From: JBICHN01 sp043101845
GTDB taxonomy: Bacteria; Planctomycetota; Phycisphaerae; Phycisphaerales; UBA5793
Direction: 5' to 3'
Length of the DNA stretch: 64,000 nt
Assembly: GCA_043101845.1 (NCBI GenBank)
Contig: JBICHN010000011.1
Span: 1,798,001-1,862,000, forward strand
A program made the position numbers and the translations under genes. This document shows positions 1 to 8,635 of the stretch, one piece after another. The notes beneath the pieces were generated by a model, which had not been told where the DNA came from, ran no database searches, and saw only the letters and a program-made list of their open reading frames with translations. Every line of letters begins with the position of its first letter. The first letter of the stretch is position 1.

Positions 1-1020
1 TGCGCCGGAGTTGTCGCATCTTTCTGCTCCGCGGTCGCCGGCGACGCGCCAATGTTCGAGTTCGTCGGCGTGAGCGATCGGCCGGGCAAGGTGTTCGACG
101 CATTGAATGATGGACGCCTCGTCGCCGTGGACGGCGACCAGATCTTGATCGAACTCGCTGCCGGTGCGGGCGAATATGCGCTGGGAGGGCTGCTTCCGGC
201 CGGATCGATCTCCGAGTTCGGTGCGTCTTTCGTCTCCGTGAGTCCCGACGGATCTCGTCTGGCTATCGGCGACGGCCGCTTCGGATCCGCCGAGGTGCAC
301 CTGGTGGAAGTCGCGGATCTTTCGGGCGGGATCGTATCACCGCAGTCATTCGTACAGGAGAACTTCGACGCCGCCTGGATGAACAATCATCAACTGGCGA
401 TTTCGCACGCGGACCCGGTGAGCTTTCTCGGCCGCGTGACCATTCTGGACATGCTCAGCGGCGACCGCGTCAGCCTCATCGACATCGACGGCGCGTCGAG
501 CGGCGTCACCTTCGCCAGCGATGGTTCAATACTCGTGGGCAATGGATTCGACACGGTGGGAGGAGCGACCGGCGAAGTCCGCTCCTTTGCGTCTTCCCTG
601 ATCGATGATGCGCTCGCGGGCAGGATCGGTCCGATCGCATTTGGCTCGGGTGCTCTCGTCACCGACCTCCTCAGCGCGGCGAGCCTGCGCTTCGACGCGG
701 ACGGACATCTCTTTGTCGGCGGCGGCGATTTCATCGCGGGCGATGCGGAGTATTTCGCGATACTCGACGACGAGGCGGTCCGGGAAGCGATCGCCGGGGG
801 CGTCGCCGCGGGTATCGACGACGCATTCACCGACGATCCGAACGCGCTCGATTTCAGCTTCTACGGTGCGGAATACAACGCGGTGACCGGTGAATGGATC
901 GTCTCGAATTTCGACGATCCATTTCTGTATCACTACCGGCTCATACCGGCGCCGGCCGGCGGCGTGGCGATGCTCGCGCTCTTCGTCGCGACGCGGAGAC
1001 GGAGGCCCCGCGATGACTGA
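1..1020 (+). CDS. Secreted beta-propeller-like protein with PEP-CTERM-like tail (5' end outside window)
   Basis: The reading frame is open from base 1. The first visible residues (CAGVVASFCSAVAGDAP) look like the end of a signal peptide with an AVA|G cleavage site, so the true start lies upstream; the first ATG at 52 falls after that site. The body is rich in short Gly/Asp-containing strands (SPDGSRLAIGDGRFG, RFDADGHLFVGGGDF) typical of beta-propellers. The C-terminus has a Pro-Ala motif (LIPAPAGG), a short hydrophobic stretch and an Arg cluster (RRRRPRDD), the layout of a PEP-CTERM-like sorting signal. The stop overlaps the next start by 8 bp, so the two are co-transcribed. A role as a surface ligand-binding propeller is inference. 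Confidence 0.75.
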   Translation, partial: CAGVVASFCSAVAGDAPMFEFVGVSDRPGKVFDALNDGRLVAVDGDQILIELAAGAGEYALGGLLPAGSISEFGASFVSVSPDGSRLAIGDGRFGSAEVHLVEVADLSGGIVSPQSFVQENFDAAWMNNHQLAISHADPVSFLGRVTILDMLSGDRVSLIDIDGASSGVTFASDGSILVGNGFDTVGGATGEVRSFASSLIDDALAGRIGPIAFGSGALVTDLLSAASLRFDADGHLFVGGGDFIAGDAEYFAILDDEAVREAIAGGVAAGIDDAFTDDPNALDFSFYGAEYNAVTGEWIVSNFDDPFLYHYRLIPAPAGGVAMLALFVATRRRRPRDD

Positions 1021-1909
1021 AATCCTTGCCAGTCTCACGGCGGCGGCGGCGCTGCTCGCGAATCCGACCCCGTTCGCCACGCGCGTTCTCGAGTACGACC
1101 CGGCGCCCGGGCAGTTCGTGAATGATCCGCAGTTCAACAACCCGCTCCGCGCGCTCGGCGCCCCGGTCGGCGGGGGGACCGCGTCGGGTGATCTCTCCAA
1201 AGTCGTGACGCTTGGTGGATTCGGCGGCTCGCTGACCCTCGGCTTCGACGAAACGATTCATGACGATCCGCGGAATCCATCTGGGCTCGATGCGATCGTG
1301 TACGGCAACGCGTGGTGGACCGGGAATGACCCGGCGCGTCGCTGGGGTGAAGCGGGCGTCGTTGAGATCAGTCTCGATACGAATCGGAACGGTGAACCTG
1401 ATGACGCGTGGTATCTCATCCCCGGATCGCATCTCACCGATCCGAACGCCCAACGACGGAATGGAATCTTCATCCTGCCGGATGACCCGTTCGGCCGACC
1501 ACCGATCGTGAATCGGGATCCGGCGAGCGGCGAGTTCGTCTTCGGCTACGCCGATCTGAGTCCGACGCTGATCCTCGGCGATCTCGACGGCGACAACATC
1601 GTGGACGATCCGCTGATGTCGCCTTCGATTTTCTACACGACGCCCGATGATCCCCGCGTGGTGGGGATCTCGTTGTCCGCGGGTGGCGGAGACGCGTTCG
1701 ACATCGCCTGGGCCATCGATCCCACTACGGGAGAGCCGGCGAATCTCAATGGATTCGACTTCATCCGCATTACGACTGCGGTCGACGCCGAGAACTTCCC
1801 GTTCGGCGAGATCTCGGTGGAGATCAGCGCGGTCGCCGCGGTTCGTCCGACCCCCACCTCCGCGCCTGCGCCAACGCTGAGAACGCCGAACGAGATAAGG
1901 CGGCGGTGA
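1013..1909 (+). CDS. Secreted surface protein of the type found in corrinoid-uptake loci
   Basis: The chosen ATG (MTEILASLTAAAALLAN) overlaps the previous stop and begins a short signal peptide; the frame stays open upstream but only as a shadow of the preceding gene. The mature protein of about 280 aa has the motif series VLEYDPAPGQFV, VVTLGGFGGSLTLGF, DAIVYGNAW, EISLDTNRNGEPDDAWY and FDIAWAIDPTTGEPANL. This series matches a secreted protein family that I associate with BtuB/BtuG vitamin B12 loci of Bacteroidetes. The family match is from memory and needs a profile search. The stop (TGA at 1907-1909) overlaps the next start, so genes 1 to 3 read as one operon. Confidence 0.75.
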   Translation: MTEILASLTAAAALLANPTPFATRVLEYDPAPGQFVNDPQFNNPLRALGAPVGGGTASGDLSKVVTLGGFGGSLTLGFDETIHDDPRNPSGLDAIVYGNAWWTGNDPARRWGEAGVVEISLDTNRNGEPDDAWYLIPGSHLTDPNAQRRNGIFILPDDPFGRPPIVNRDPASGEFVFGYADLSPTLILGDLDGDNIVDDPLMSPSIFYTTPDDPRVVGISLSAGGGDAFDIAWAIDPTTGEPANLNGFDFIRITTAVDAENFPFGEISVEISAVAAVRPTPTSAPAPTLRTPNEIRRR

Positions 1910-2703
1910 TGATGCGTCGCAGCCTCGTCGAATCTCGCGCCCGCGCCGGGTTCTCACTCCTTGAGTCGCTTATGGTGTGCGCAATCGTGGCCGTGCTCCT
2001 CGGACTCCTTCTCCCGGCCTTACTCCGGGCGCGCGAATCGGCGCGAACCGCGGCGTGCGCGTCGAACATTCGTCAACTGTCGACCGCGAATCGCGCCTTC
2101 GCCGGCGATCATCGGGGCGACCTGGCGCCCGGCGCGTCTGACTTCAGAGAGAATCTGCATCGATGGCACGGTTCGCGTTCGTCGGTGTATGAACCGTTCG
2201 TGCCCGAAGGCGGCGCCCTGACCCCCTATCTCGGCGGCGATGGACTCGTTCGATCCTGCCCATCATTCGAGCGAGTGTCCCGCGAACCGGGCGTCGACTT
2301 CGAAGCCGGCGCCGGCGGCTATGGGTACAACATGGCCTACCTCGGCGTCGGCCTCGACCTGGACGACGCGATCGGCGCCCCCCTCTCCGCGATCACCGCC
2401 CCGGCGCGCACCGTCGAATTCGCCGACACCGCGTTCGTGCTCGTCATGCCGACCACTCACCTTGCGGAGTACAGCTTCGTCGAGCCTCCGCGGGCGCGAT
2501 CACAGCCGGACGCTTGGCTCGACCCTTCGACCCATTTCCGACACGGCGGCGCCGCATCCGTCGTCTGGGCGGACGGACATGTTGACGGGAGAACGCTGGC
2601 CCACACGCGGGGAAACCTGTATGGCGCATCCGCGGAGGAGCATCGGCGACTCGAAGTGGGGTGGTTCGGGCCCGAGTCGAACGAGTGGTTCGATCTCCGG
2701 TAA
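1909..2703 (+). CDS. Prepilin-type N-terminal cleavage/methylation domain protein with H-X9-DG motif
   Basis: The N-terminus carries a type IV pilin-like signal (RAGFSLLESLMVCAIVAVLL), with cleavage expected after the Gly before FSLLE, followed by the hydrophobic spine and the usual ARESARTAACASNIRQL segment. Near the C-terminus, HGGAASVVWADG fits the H-X9-DG motif of planctomycete prepilin-like proteins. Start codons are stacked (GTG 1906, ATG 1909, ATG 1912). I chose ATG 1909 because it overlaps the upstream TGA. It is translationally coupled to the preceding secreted-protein genes. It is probably a pseudopilin-like surface protein; its substrate is unknown. Confidence 0.85.
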   Translation: MMRRSLVESRARAGFSLLESLMVCAIVAVLLGLLLPALLRARESARTAACASNIRQLSTANRAFAGDHRGDLAPGASDFRENLHRWHGSRSSVYEPFVPEGGALTPYLGGDGLVRSCPSFERVSREPGVDFEAGAGGYGYNMAYLGVGLDLDDAIGAPLSAITAPARTVEFADTAFVLVMPTTHLAEYSFVEPPRARSQPDAWLDPSTHFRHGGAASVVWADGHVDGRTLAHTRGNLYGASAEEHRRLEVGWFGPESNEWFDLR

Positions 2704-2753
2704 AGGCCCCCGAATCAAGGGGCGTTCGCACAAATTTGAATACTCGCTCTTCA

Positions 2754-2769
2754 CGGCGTTCAAACGCCG
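2754..2769. other. Small GC-rich hairpin in the 225-bp gap before the GH35 gene
   Basis: CGGCGT and ACGCCG form a 6-bp stem around a TCAA loop. No T-run follows, so it is not a convincing terminator. A weak promoter-like pair, TTCACG (2750-2755) and TATGCT (2772-2777) with 16-bp spacing, brackets it. Confidence 0.35.
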
Positions 2770-2804
2770 CCTATGCTAACGCCCAGGTCAATCGACCGCA
2801 TTTT

Positions 2805-2830
2805 TGTTGTAAATCCATGTGATTACAACA
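2805..2830. promoter_or_regulatory. Candidate operator dyad upstream of the GH35 gene
   Basis: TGTTGTAA at 2805-2812 and its exact reverse complement TTACAACA at 2823-2830 are separated by 10 nt. This AT-rich island stands out in GC-rich DNA and ends 98 bp before the GH35-type start. Two 8-bp arms about 18 bp apart centre to centre would suit a dimeric regulator. No regulator is encoded next to it. Confidence 0.4.
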
Positions 2831-2928
2831 CTTGTGTTCGATCAAGACTTCCGGAGGCGGGTGGAATTCACCGAACATCCTCCGATCAAATGTGGACTCG
2901 TTTATCGATTTGATGGACTTTTTTTTCA

Positions 2929-5682
2929 ATGGCGACGATTACTCACGACGCGCAGAGCCTTCTCATTGACGGACGCCGAATCTGGCTGGTCAGCGGCTCG
3001 ATCGACTACTTCCGTGTTCCCCGAGGCCTCTGGCTGAACCGGCTTCGCGCGGCTCAGGAAGCCGGTCTTAACACGATCATGGTGCGCTGCCCCTGGGCGA
3101 TTCACGAGCCGCGCAAGGGCGACTTCGATTTCGAGGGAGATCAGGATGTCGCCGCGTTCGTGGAGATGATCCGGGATCTCGGAATGCGCTGCATTCTGCG
3201 CGTCGGTCCATTCGTGGGGGGCGATCTCGACCTCGGCGGCATGCCGTCCTGGCTTCTCGCGGAGCCCGATCTTCATGTCCGGGAAGGCAACGCGCCGTTC
3301 CTCGAGGCGGCGAGTCGGTATTTCGGCAAGCTCCTCAAGGTCCTCGAATCATTCTCCGGGACGAACGGCGGTCCCGTGGTCGCCGTCCAGTGCGAACATG
3401 AGTGGTACTGCGGCAACGAGATTCAGGCGGAGATCTATCTCCTCGAAATCGCACGGTTCATTCGCGAGCACGGGTTCGATCTCCCGCTGCTCAACACGAA
3501 CAACCTATGGCAGCGGCGCGAGGAGACGATCGACACCTGGTCCGGCCGTGATGATCTGCTCGCCCATCTTCGTCAGCTCCGAGTCATTCATCCCAATACT
3601 CCGCTCATCGTCGGCGATTACTGGATCGGCGGCCCTGATATCTGGAATGAAGAGCGCGGCGAAGCGACGCCGCCGATGAGCATGCAGCGGAAGCTCGCCC
3701 AGGTTCTCGCCGCGGGCGGCCAGTACAACCTGGCGCCGTTCCACGGAGGCACGAACTTCGGATTCATGGCCGCGCGGATCGCCGGCGCCGTGGACCGGTA
3801 TTCGACGACTTCGGCTGACTCCCGCGCGCCGCTCGGTGAAGCAGGCGAGAAAGGCGAGCTCTATCACGCGCTCCGACGCGTGTGCACCTTCGCGTCGAAC
3901 TTCGAACGCGTCTTCGCCGCCCTCGAGCCGGACGGGGCCGCGACGATCGCCGCAGTTGACCATCCGGAAAGTGAGGAAGGCTCGAGCAAGGTCTCGCGAT
4001 CCGCGCCGTCCGTTGCGCATCTCAAGGGCGCTCACGGTGAAGTCGTCTTTGTGTTCGGCGAAGAAGACAAGAAGAATCAGAGCGTGCGGCTGCTTATGCC
4101 GGATGGCATGTCGGCCCCGGTCTTTCTCGGTGATCAGCCGGTCGCCTGGCTGCTCATGAACACGCATGTCGGTGGACGCGCGACCCTCGATTACACGAAT
4201 CTCAATGTCTTCGCCGGCGACGGGCGCCGACTCCTCGTGCTCTTCGGCGCTGCGGGGCAGCCGGGCATTGTGAGCGTCAATCAGGGACAGATCGAGTTCG
4301 AAGTGCCGCGCGGTCAGACTCCGACCGTGATTCAGCACGAAGACATCAACATCGTGGTCTGCAACGGCCCGATGGTGGACGCGACGCACCTGCGTCAGGG
4401 CAAGGTCTATGTCGGAATCGAAGGCTTTGACGCCGACGGGGAGCCGATTCCGTGCGGCGGGTGGAAGCGGCGCTACGAGATCGACTCGAACGGCGAACTC
4501 ACTCGCGTAGCGAATCCGTCGATTCCTCGTCGGCCACCAACCTCGGCCCCGGCGGACTGGGAGATCGCGACGATTCGCGACTACCTCACCGGCGAGGCGC
4601 CACGGTACGCGACGATCGATGGCCCGGCGACTCAGGAGAGCTGCGCCGCCGGCTCGGGCTACGGTTTCATCCGTCTCAGTTTCGCCCGCGGCCCCGGCAA
4701 GAAAATGAAGCTTCTCTGTCCGGGCATCGGCGATCGCGTCCAGTTCTTCGTCGATGGCGAGCCGAAAGCGCTCGTAGGGTTTGGACCGGGCGCCGAAGCA
4801 GGTCTCTTTGAACTGAGCATTCCGCGCAGCAAGGCCGAGATCGTCGCGCTCATCGACAACCTCGGCCGATACGGCGGTGGCAACGATATGAACGAAGGCA
4901 AAGGTCTCGTGTCGCATTTGCACGAGGTCAAGCCGATCAAGATGGGTCGAACGCACATCGAGGAAGGGCCGACGATTCGCCCCTTCGATTACCGTGGATT
5001 CATCGAAGGACTGCACGGCGGCGCAACAACCGCCGGCCAGGACATCGTGTGGCGATTCGAACATCGCCGCAAGTCGCAACTCATTCTCGAGATCGTCGGC
5101 GCTCAGACCCCCGCGGTCATCGTGCTGAATCAGGAGCCCATCGCGTTCTACTTTGGACGCACCGGCCGTCCGTTTCTTCATCTGCTTCTCGACGAGGCGA
5201 AGGTCCGTCGTGGGAAGAACGAAGTTCGTATCGCACCGCTCGTGCCCGCCGAGGAATCGGATCTGGTTGGCGCGTGCAAGATCTACGAGTCAACGAATGT
5301 CGTGACCGAACAGGCGACCTGGGCGTTTGCGAAGTGGGAGAAACCCAAGGACGCGGCTTTCGTACCGCTCGATGAGGTCAAGAAGACGGACTATACGAAC
5401 CACCCCGTGTGGTATCGCTCCCACTTCAACTCGAGTTCCATCGATCGCCCGTGCTGGATCGAGCCGACCGGTTTGACCAAGGGTCAGCTCTATGTCAATG
5501 GACACAATATCGGTCGATACTTCGTGGCCACATCTGCGGGGACCGCGACTCCGCCGCAACTGAGGTACTTCGTTCCGTCCGTGTGGCTGCACGACGATAA
5601 GCCGAACGAGTTGCTCATTTTCGAGGAGCATGGAAAGTCGCCGTCCAAGGTCAAGGTGACCTACGGCGATTCCGCCTTCTAA
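2929..5682 (+). CDS. Glycoside hydrolase family 35-type protein with divergent catalytic residues
   Basis: The N-terminal half (about residues 10-340) has the GH35 TIM-barrel landmarks: GSIDYFRVPRGLW, NTIMVRCPWAIHEP, GPFVGGDLDLGGMPSWL, FHGGTNFGF and a RAPLGEAGE segment. The rest (about 340-917) is beta-rich and ends in a jelly-roll-like LYVNGHNIGRYF motif, as in beta-galactosidases. The family's Q-x-E-N-E-Y-G motif is Q-C-E-H-E-W here: the acid/base Glu (158) is kept but the preceding Asn is His157. The usual nucleophile segment E-F-W-x-G-W reads D-Y-W-I-G-G, putting Asp230 in place of Glu. There is no signal peptide, so it is probably cytoplasmic. Activity on beta-galactosides is uncertain. 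The ATG lacks a clear Shine-Dalgarno sequence. The stop overlaps the convergent murJ stop by 4 bp. Confidence 0.85.
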   Translation: MATITHDAQSLLIDGRRIWLVSGSIDYFRVPRGLWLNRLRAAQEAGLNTIMVRCPWAIHEPRKGDFDFEGDQDVAAFVEMIRDLGMRCILRVGPFVGGDLDLGGMPSWLLAEPDLHVREGNAPFLEAASRYFGKLLKVLESFSGTNGGPVVAVQCEHEWYCGNEIQAEIYLLEIARFIREHGFDLPLLNTNNLWQRREETIDTWSGRDDLLAHLRQLRVIHPNTPLIVGDYWIGGPDIWNEERGEATPPMSMQRKLAQVLAAGGQYNLAPFHGGTNFGFMAARIAGAVDRYSTTSADSRAPLGEAGEKGELYHALRRVCTFASNFERVFAALEPDGAATIAAVDHPESEEGSSKVSRSAPSVAHLKGAHGEVVFVFGEEDKKNQSVRLLMPDGMSAPVFLGDQPVAWLLMNTHVGGRATLDYTNLNVFAGDGRRLLVLFGAAGQPGIVSVNQGQIEFEVPRGQTPTVIQHEDINIVVCNGPMVDATHLRQGKVYVGIEGFDADGEPIPCGGWKRRYEIDSNGELTRVANPSIPRRPPTSAPADWEIATIRDYLTGEAPRYATIDGPATQESCAAGSGYGFIRLSFARGPGKKMKLLCPGIGDRVQFFVDGEPKALVGFGPGAEAGLFELSIPRSKAEIVALIDNLGRYGGGNDMNEGKGLVSHLHEVKPIKMGRTHIEEGPTIRPFDYRGFIEGLHGGATTAGQDIVWRFEHRRKSQLILEIVGAQTPAVIVLNQEPIAFYFGRTGRPFLHLLLDEAKVRRGKNEVRIAPLVPAEESDLVGACKIYESTNVVTEQATWAFAKWEKPKDAAFVPLDEVKKTDYTNHPVWYRSHFNSSSIDRPCWIEPTGLTKGQLYVNGHNIGRYFVATSAGTATPPQLRYFVPSVWLHDDKPNELLIFEEHGKSPSKVKVTYGDSAF

Positions 5683-7304
5683 GTCTCGCGGCGCCGGAGC
5701 CAACTCAGCTCCTTCATCCGCAGCAGGACGGCCATCAATCCGTAGCTCAAGGCGCCGGCGCCGGTGACCGCAACGAGCGCCAGGAAGGCCTGCGTCCAGT
5801 TATCGTCGTTGACGAACTGGCGTACGCCCATCGTGACGATCGCCATGGCTACGGTCGCGATCGCGCACTTGCCCCACCCCACTATGGTCGATCGATCGAC
5901 GGGCCGATCGGCGTGGTCGCGCAGTCCGCGGAGAAGAAAGACTGTCTGCGTAATGGCGCACGCGCTCGTCGACCAGGCCAGTCCGGCTTCGCCGAGGGGC
6001 CAGATGAGAGTCAGGTTGAGCGAGAGGTTGAGCGCCACGATGCCCAGTGCAATGCGGACCGGGCGCATCGAGTCACCCTGCGCGTAGTAGGCGCGGACGA
6101 GGACATGATTAAGGGAGTACGCCCACACGGCAGGGGCGTATCCGATAAGTGTCCAGGTGACTCGGTCGCCGTCGTCCGACTCAAAGGCGCCGCCGCGGAG
6201 GACCACCGCGGTCAGGTAGCGCCCGACCAGCACAAGCCCCACTGACGCCGGCAGGCCGATGAACATCGACAGGCGCAGTCCGTCGCGGAGCGTGCGACCG
6301 AACTGTTGTCGATCGTCCGCGGTGCGCGCGAGCGTCGGAAAGATCGCCGTCGCAATGGCGATTCCGAATACACCGAGCGGAAACTGGTAGAGACGATTCG
6401 CGTAGTAGAGTACCGCTTCCGACTGTTTGTCGAGCGGGTAATCGACGCCGAAGATCGAGGGGCCGACCGCAATGGGGTAGCTCGCGATGAGTTGATCGAG
6501 GAAGGTATTGAACTGAAGGACGCCGAGCCCGAGCAACATTGGCGTCACGACTCTGATCATGCTCTTGGTACGGCGCCACGCTTCGGCGCGCAACTCACTC
6601 TCGACGCTCCAGCGAAACGCTCGAGGACCCGGCAACGCGACGAGTGACCACACGAGTTGAACCACGCCGGCGACCGTGACGGCGATCGCCACCACCGTGA
6701 TCCGGCCCCAGTCGAGTTCATTCGATTCAGGAAGAATGAACGCGGCGCCTACGGCGGCGACGATGATGAACAGATTGAGGAGAATCGGCGCCGAAGCCGT
6801 GGGGCCGAACCGGCCGCGCGCCTGAAGCATGGCGCCGACCATGGCCACCAGACAGACGAGGGGCATGTACGGCGCCATGATCATGCTGAGACGAATCGCG
6901 AGCGCCCGCTCCGCCGGTGCGTCATCGCCGGTGAGCGAGAGCGCCATCCACAGGGCGATCTCGGCAAGGAGCGTCAACGACCCGAGCAGCGCGGCGAGCC
7001 CTCCGAGTACGAGAGTCGCGAAGACGGGCGCGAGGTCCGGTCGGTGATCGGAGAGTCGCGTGTACTCGGGCAGAAAGGCGGCGCTCAAGGCGCCTTCGCC
7101 GAAGAGGCGACGAAAGAGATTCGGAATGGCGAAGGCGAGCGCAAACGCCGACCAGACCGGACCGGCGCCGAAATACTTCGCGCAGATAGAGTCTCGCGCC
7201 AGACCGGCGACGCGGCTCACGAGCGTGAGACCGCTCACGGTCCAGGCGTGGCGGACAAAAGATCCTGTCGTCGAGTTCTCTTCAGCGTGCTCGGCCATCT
7301 TCAC
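5679..7304 (-). CDS. murJ: Lipid II flippase MurJ (MviN family)
   Basis: This is a 541-aa polytopic membrane protein of the MOP exporter superfamily, close to the usual MurJ length. The N-terminal signature is SGLTLVSRVAGLARD, AKYFGAGPVWSAFALAF and NLFRRLFGEGALSAAFLP. Later segments such as LYQFPLGVFGIAIATAIFP are also characteristic. It should flip lipid II across the inner membrane for peptidoglycan synthesis. It is transcribed convergently with the GH35-type gene and shares 4 bp at the stops. The start could be either of two near-adjacent Met codons (MKMAEHAEEN). Confidence 0.95.
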   Translation of the reverse strand: MKMAEHAEENSTTGSFVRHAWTVSGLTLVSRVAGLARDSICAKYFGAGPVWSAFALAFAIPNLFRRLFGEGALSAAFLPEYTRLSDHRPDLAPVFATLVLGGLAALLGSLTLLAEIALWMALSLTGDDAPAERALAIRLSMIMAPYMPLVCLVAMVGAMLQARGRFGPTASAPILLNLFIIVAAVGAAFILPESNELDWGRITVVAIAVTVAGVVQLVWSLVALPGPRAFRWSVESELRAEAWRRTKSMIRVVTPMLLGLGVLQFNTFLDQLIASYPIAVGPSIFGVDYPLDKQSEAVLYYANRLYQFPLGVFGIAIATAIFPTLARTADDRQQFGRTLRDGLRLSMFIGLPASVGLVLVGRYLTAVVLRGGAFESDDGDRVTWTLIGYAPAVWAYSLNHVLVRAYYAQGDSMRPVRIALGIVALNLSLNLTLIWPLGEAGLAWSTSACAITQTVFLLRGLRDHADRPVDRSTIVGWGKCAIATVAMAIVTMGVRQFVNDDNWTQAFLALVAVTGAGALSYGLMAVLLRMKELSWLRRRET

Positions 7305-7474
7305 CCAGTTGCTCGCGGTCGCAATGGCCTACCTATCGGCCGGGTCGCGGCGCCGCCACGAATCGCCGTGACTTCTTGCTAGACAACGATCTGGCCCTGC
7401 TGATACGCTGGCGATTGGGTTCTTGGCTGCTCTGACGGTGAGCATCCATTTCGTTCTTAGGTTCTTCCATTCGT

Positions 7475-7480
7475 GGAGGG
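7475..7480 (+). promoter_or_regulatory. Ribosome binding site GGAGGG
   Basis: A strong Shine-Dalgarno GGAGGG lies 7 nt before the ATG at 7488 and fixes the start of the downstream secreted protein. Several neighbouring genes lack so clear a site. Confidence 0.7.
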
Positions 7481-7487
7481 TAAGTGA

Positions 7488-8552
7488 ATGCGTACCTGTG
7501 GGATTCTCGTGGCGGTGGCGTGCGGAGCGATGGTCTGCGGCCAGTCCGGTTCGGCCCAGGACATGATCGGGGTGAACTGGGGTGGCTCCGTCTACACCAT
7601 GGACTCGTCGACCGGGACCGGCTCCCTGCTCGGTCCGAGTGGATGGAACACTCTGAACGGAATGGCGAAAGACCCGACGACCGGAACAATCTACACCCAT
7701 TCCGGCGGCACGCTTCTCACGATTGATCCGACGACCGGAATCGCGAGCTTCGCAGCGAATATGACCGGATTGTTGAGTCCTCGTGGGATGGCGTTCGACC
7801 CGGCCGGCACGCTCTTCGTCATCGAGGACGGCCAGCCCGACAAGCTCTATACGGTGAATGTGGGAACCGGCGGTGTGAGCCTCGTCGGTGACACCGGCTT
7901 CTTCGGAATTCAGGCGCTCGCAGCCGACGATCAGGGCCAGCTCTACGCATGGGATTGCGGCGCCGGCACTGGCGTGGGCGATGGCCTCATCATCCTTAAC
8001 TCGTCGACTGGCGCCGGCTCTGATGTGAATGGCGCCATTGGTGGAACATGCGACGAGGTACAGGGACTTGCGTTTGGACCGGATGGGATCCTTTATGGCG
8101 CCCGGGCGAGTCTCTATCAGATCGACACGACAACGGGCAGCCTCGCCGTCGTGGGAAGCGGCGGCTACAGCGATGTTCGCGGGATCGAATTCACCGGCCC
8201 CGGTGATTGCCTGACGCTCGATGTGACGGCCCTCACCGCCGGTGTCCCCGCTGATTTCACCGTCTCCGGCGCCGAGAGTGGACAGCGAATCGTCATCCTG
8301 TACGCGTTCGATACCGCCCCATCGACTTTCCGGCAGTCCGGTGACTTCTGCGCCAATGTCGAATTGCGTATTCAAGGGAATCCGCAGAGCTTCCTGGTCT
8401 GCCAGGGTGTCGCGAACTCGAGCGGAGAGTTCTCGTGCACCGTACCGGTTCCGATCGCGGCGCAGGGTCGTACCGTGTATTTCCAGGCGTACGGCGCCGA
8501 GACCTGTCCAGATCCGTGCAACTCCGGTGTGGTCACTCGTACCGTTCAGTAA
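7488..8552 (+). CDS. Secreted beta-propeller protein (NHL/YVTN-like repeats)
   Basis: It begins with a signal peptide (MRTCGILVAVACGAMVCGQSGSAQD, cleavage after SAQ likely). About residues 25-240 form repeated strands with regular D-x-x-T-G motifs (MDSSTGTGSL, IDPTTGIASF, VNVGTGGVSL, IDTTTGSLAVV), as in propellers. The last third (about 245-354) is a Cys-containing beta-sandwich-like region (GDCLTLDVTALTAG ending in TCPDPCNSGVV). A strong Shine-Dalgarno and a strong terminator flank it, so it is probably a monocistronic secreted protein. Its ligand is unknown. Confidence 0.75.
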   Translation: MRTCGILVAVACGAMVCGQSGSAQDMIGVNWGGSVYTMDSSTGTGSLLGPSGWNTLNGMAKDPTTGTIYTHSGGTLLTIDPTTGIASFAANMTGLLSPRGMAFDPAGTLFVIEDGQPDKLYTVNVGTGGVSLVGDTGFFGIQALAADDQGQLYAWDCGAGTGVGDGLIILNSSTGAGSDVNGAIGGTCDEVQGLAFGPDGILYGARASLYQIDTTTGSLAVVGSGGYSDVRGIEFTGPGDCLTLDVTALTAGVPADFTVSGAESGQRIVILYAFDTAPSTFRQSGDFCANVELRIQGNPQSFLVCQGVANSSGEFSCTVPVPIAAQGRTVYFQAYGAETCPDPCNSGVVTRTVQ

Positions 8553-8576
8553 GTACGGTCTAATGGCATCGACGAA

Positions 8577-8615
8577 AGGCGGCCCGTGATCTCGGATCAC
8601 GGGCCGCTTCAGTTT
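8577..8615. terminator. Strong hairpin terminator between the secreted propeller gene and nuoH
   Basis: A perfect 13-bp stem (GCGGCCCGTGATC / GATCACGGGCCGC, 8579-8591 and 8595-8607) has a TCG loop and is followed on the + strand by TTCAGTTTTG. It terminates the + strand propeller gene and may also serve the convergent nuoH. Confidence 0.85.
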
Positions 8616-8635
8616 TGTTCAGATGACGGCGCCCG

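Noticed and set aside
3505..5181. Long open frame antisense to the GH35-type gene
   Set aside because: It is Arg/His-rich with no domain, and arises from the codon pattern of the GC-rich gene on the other strand.
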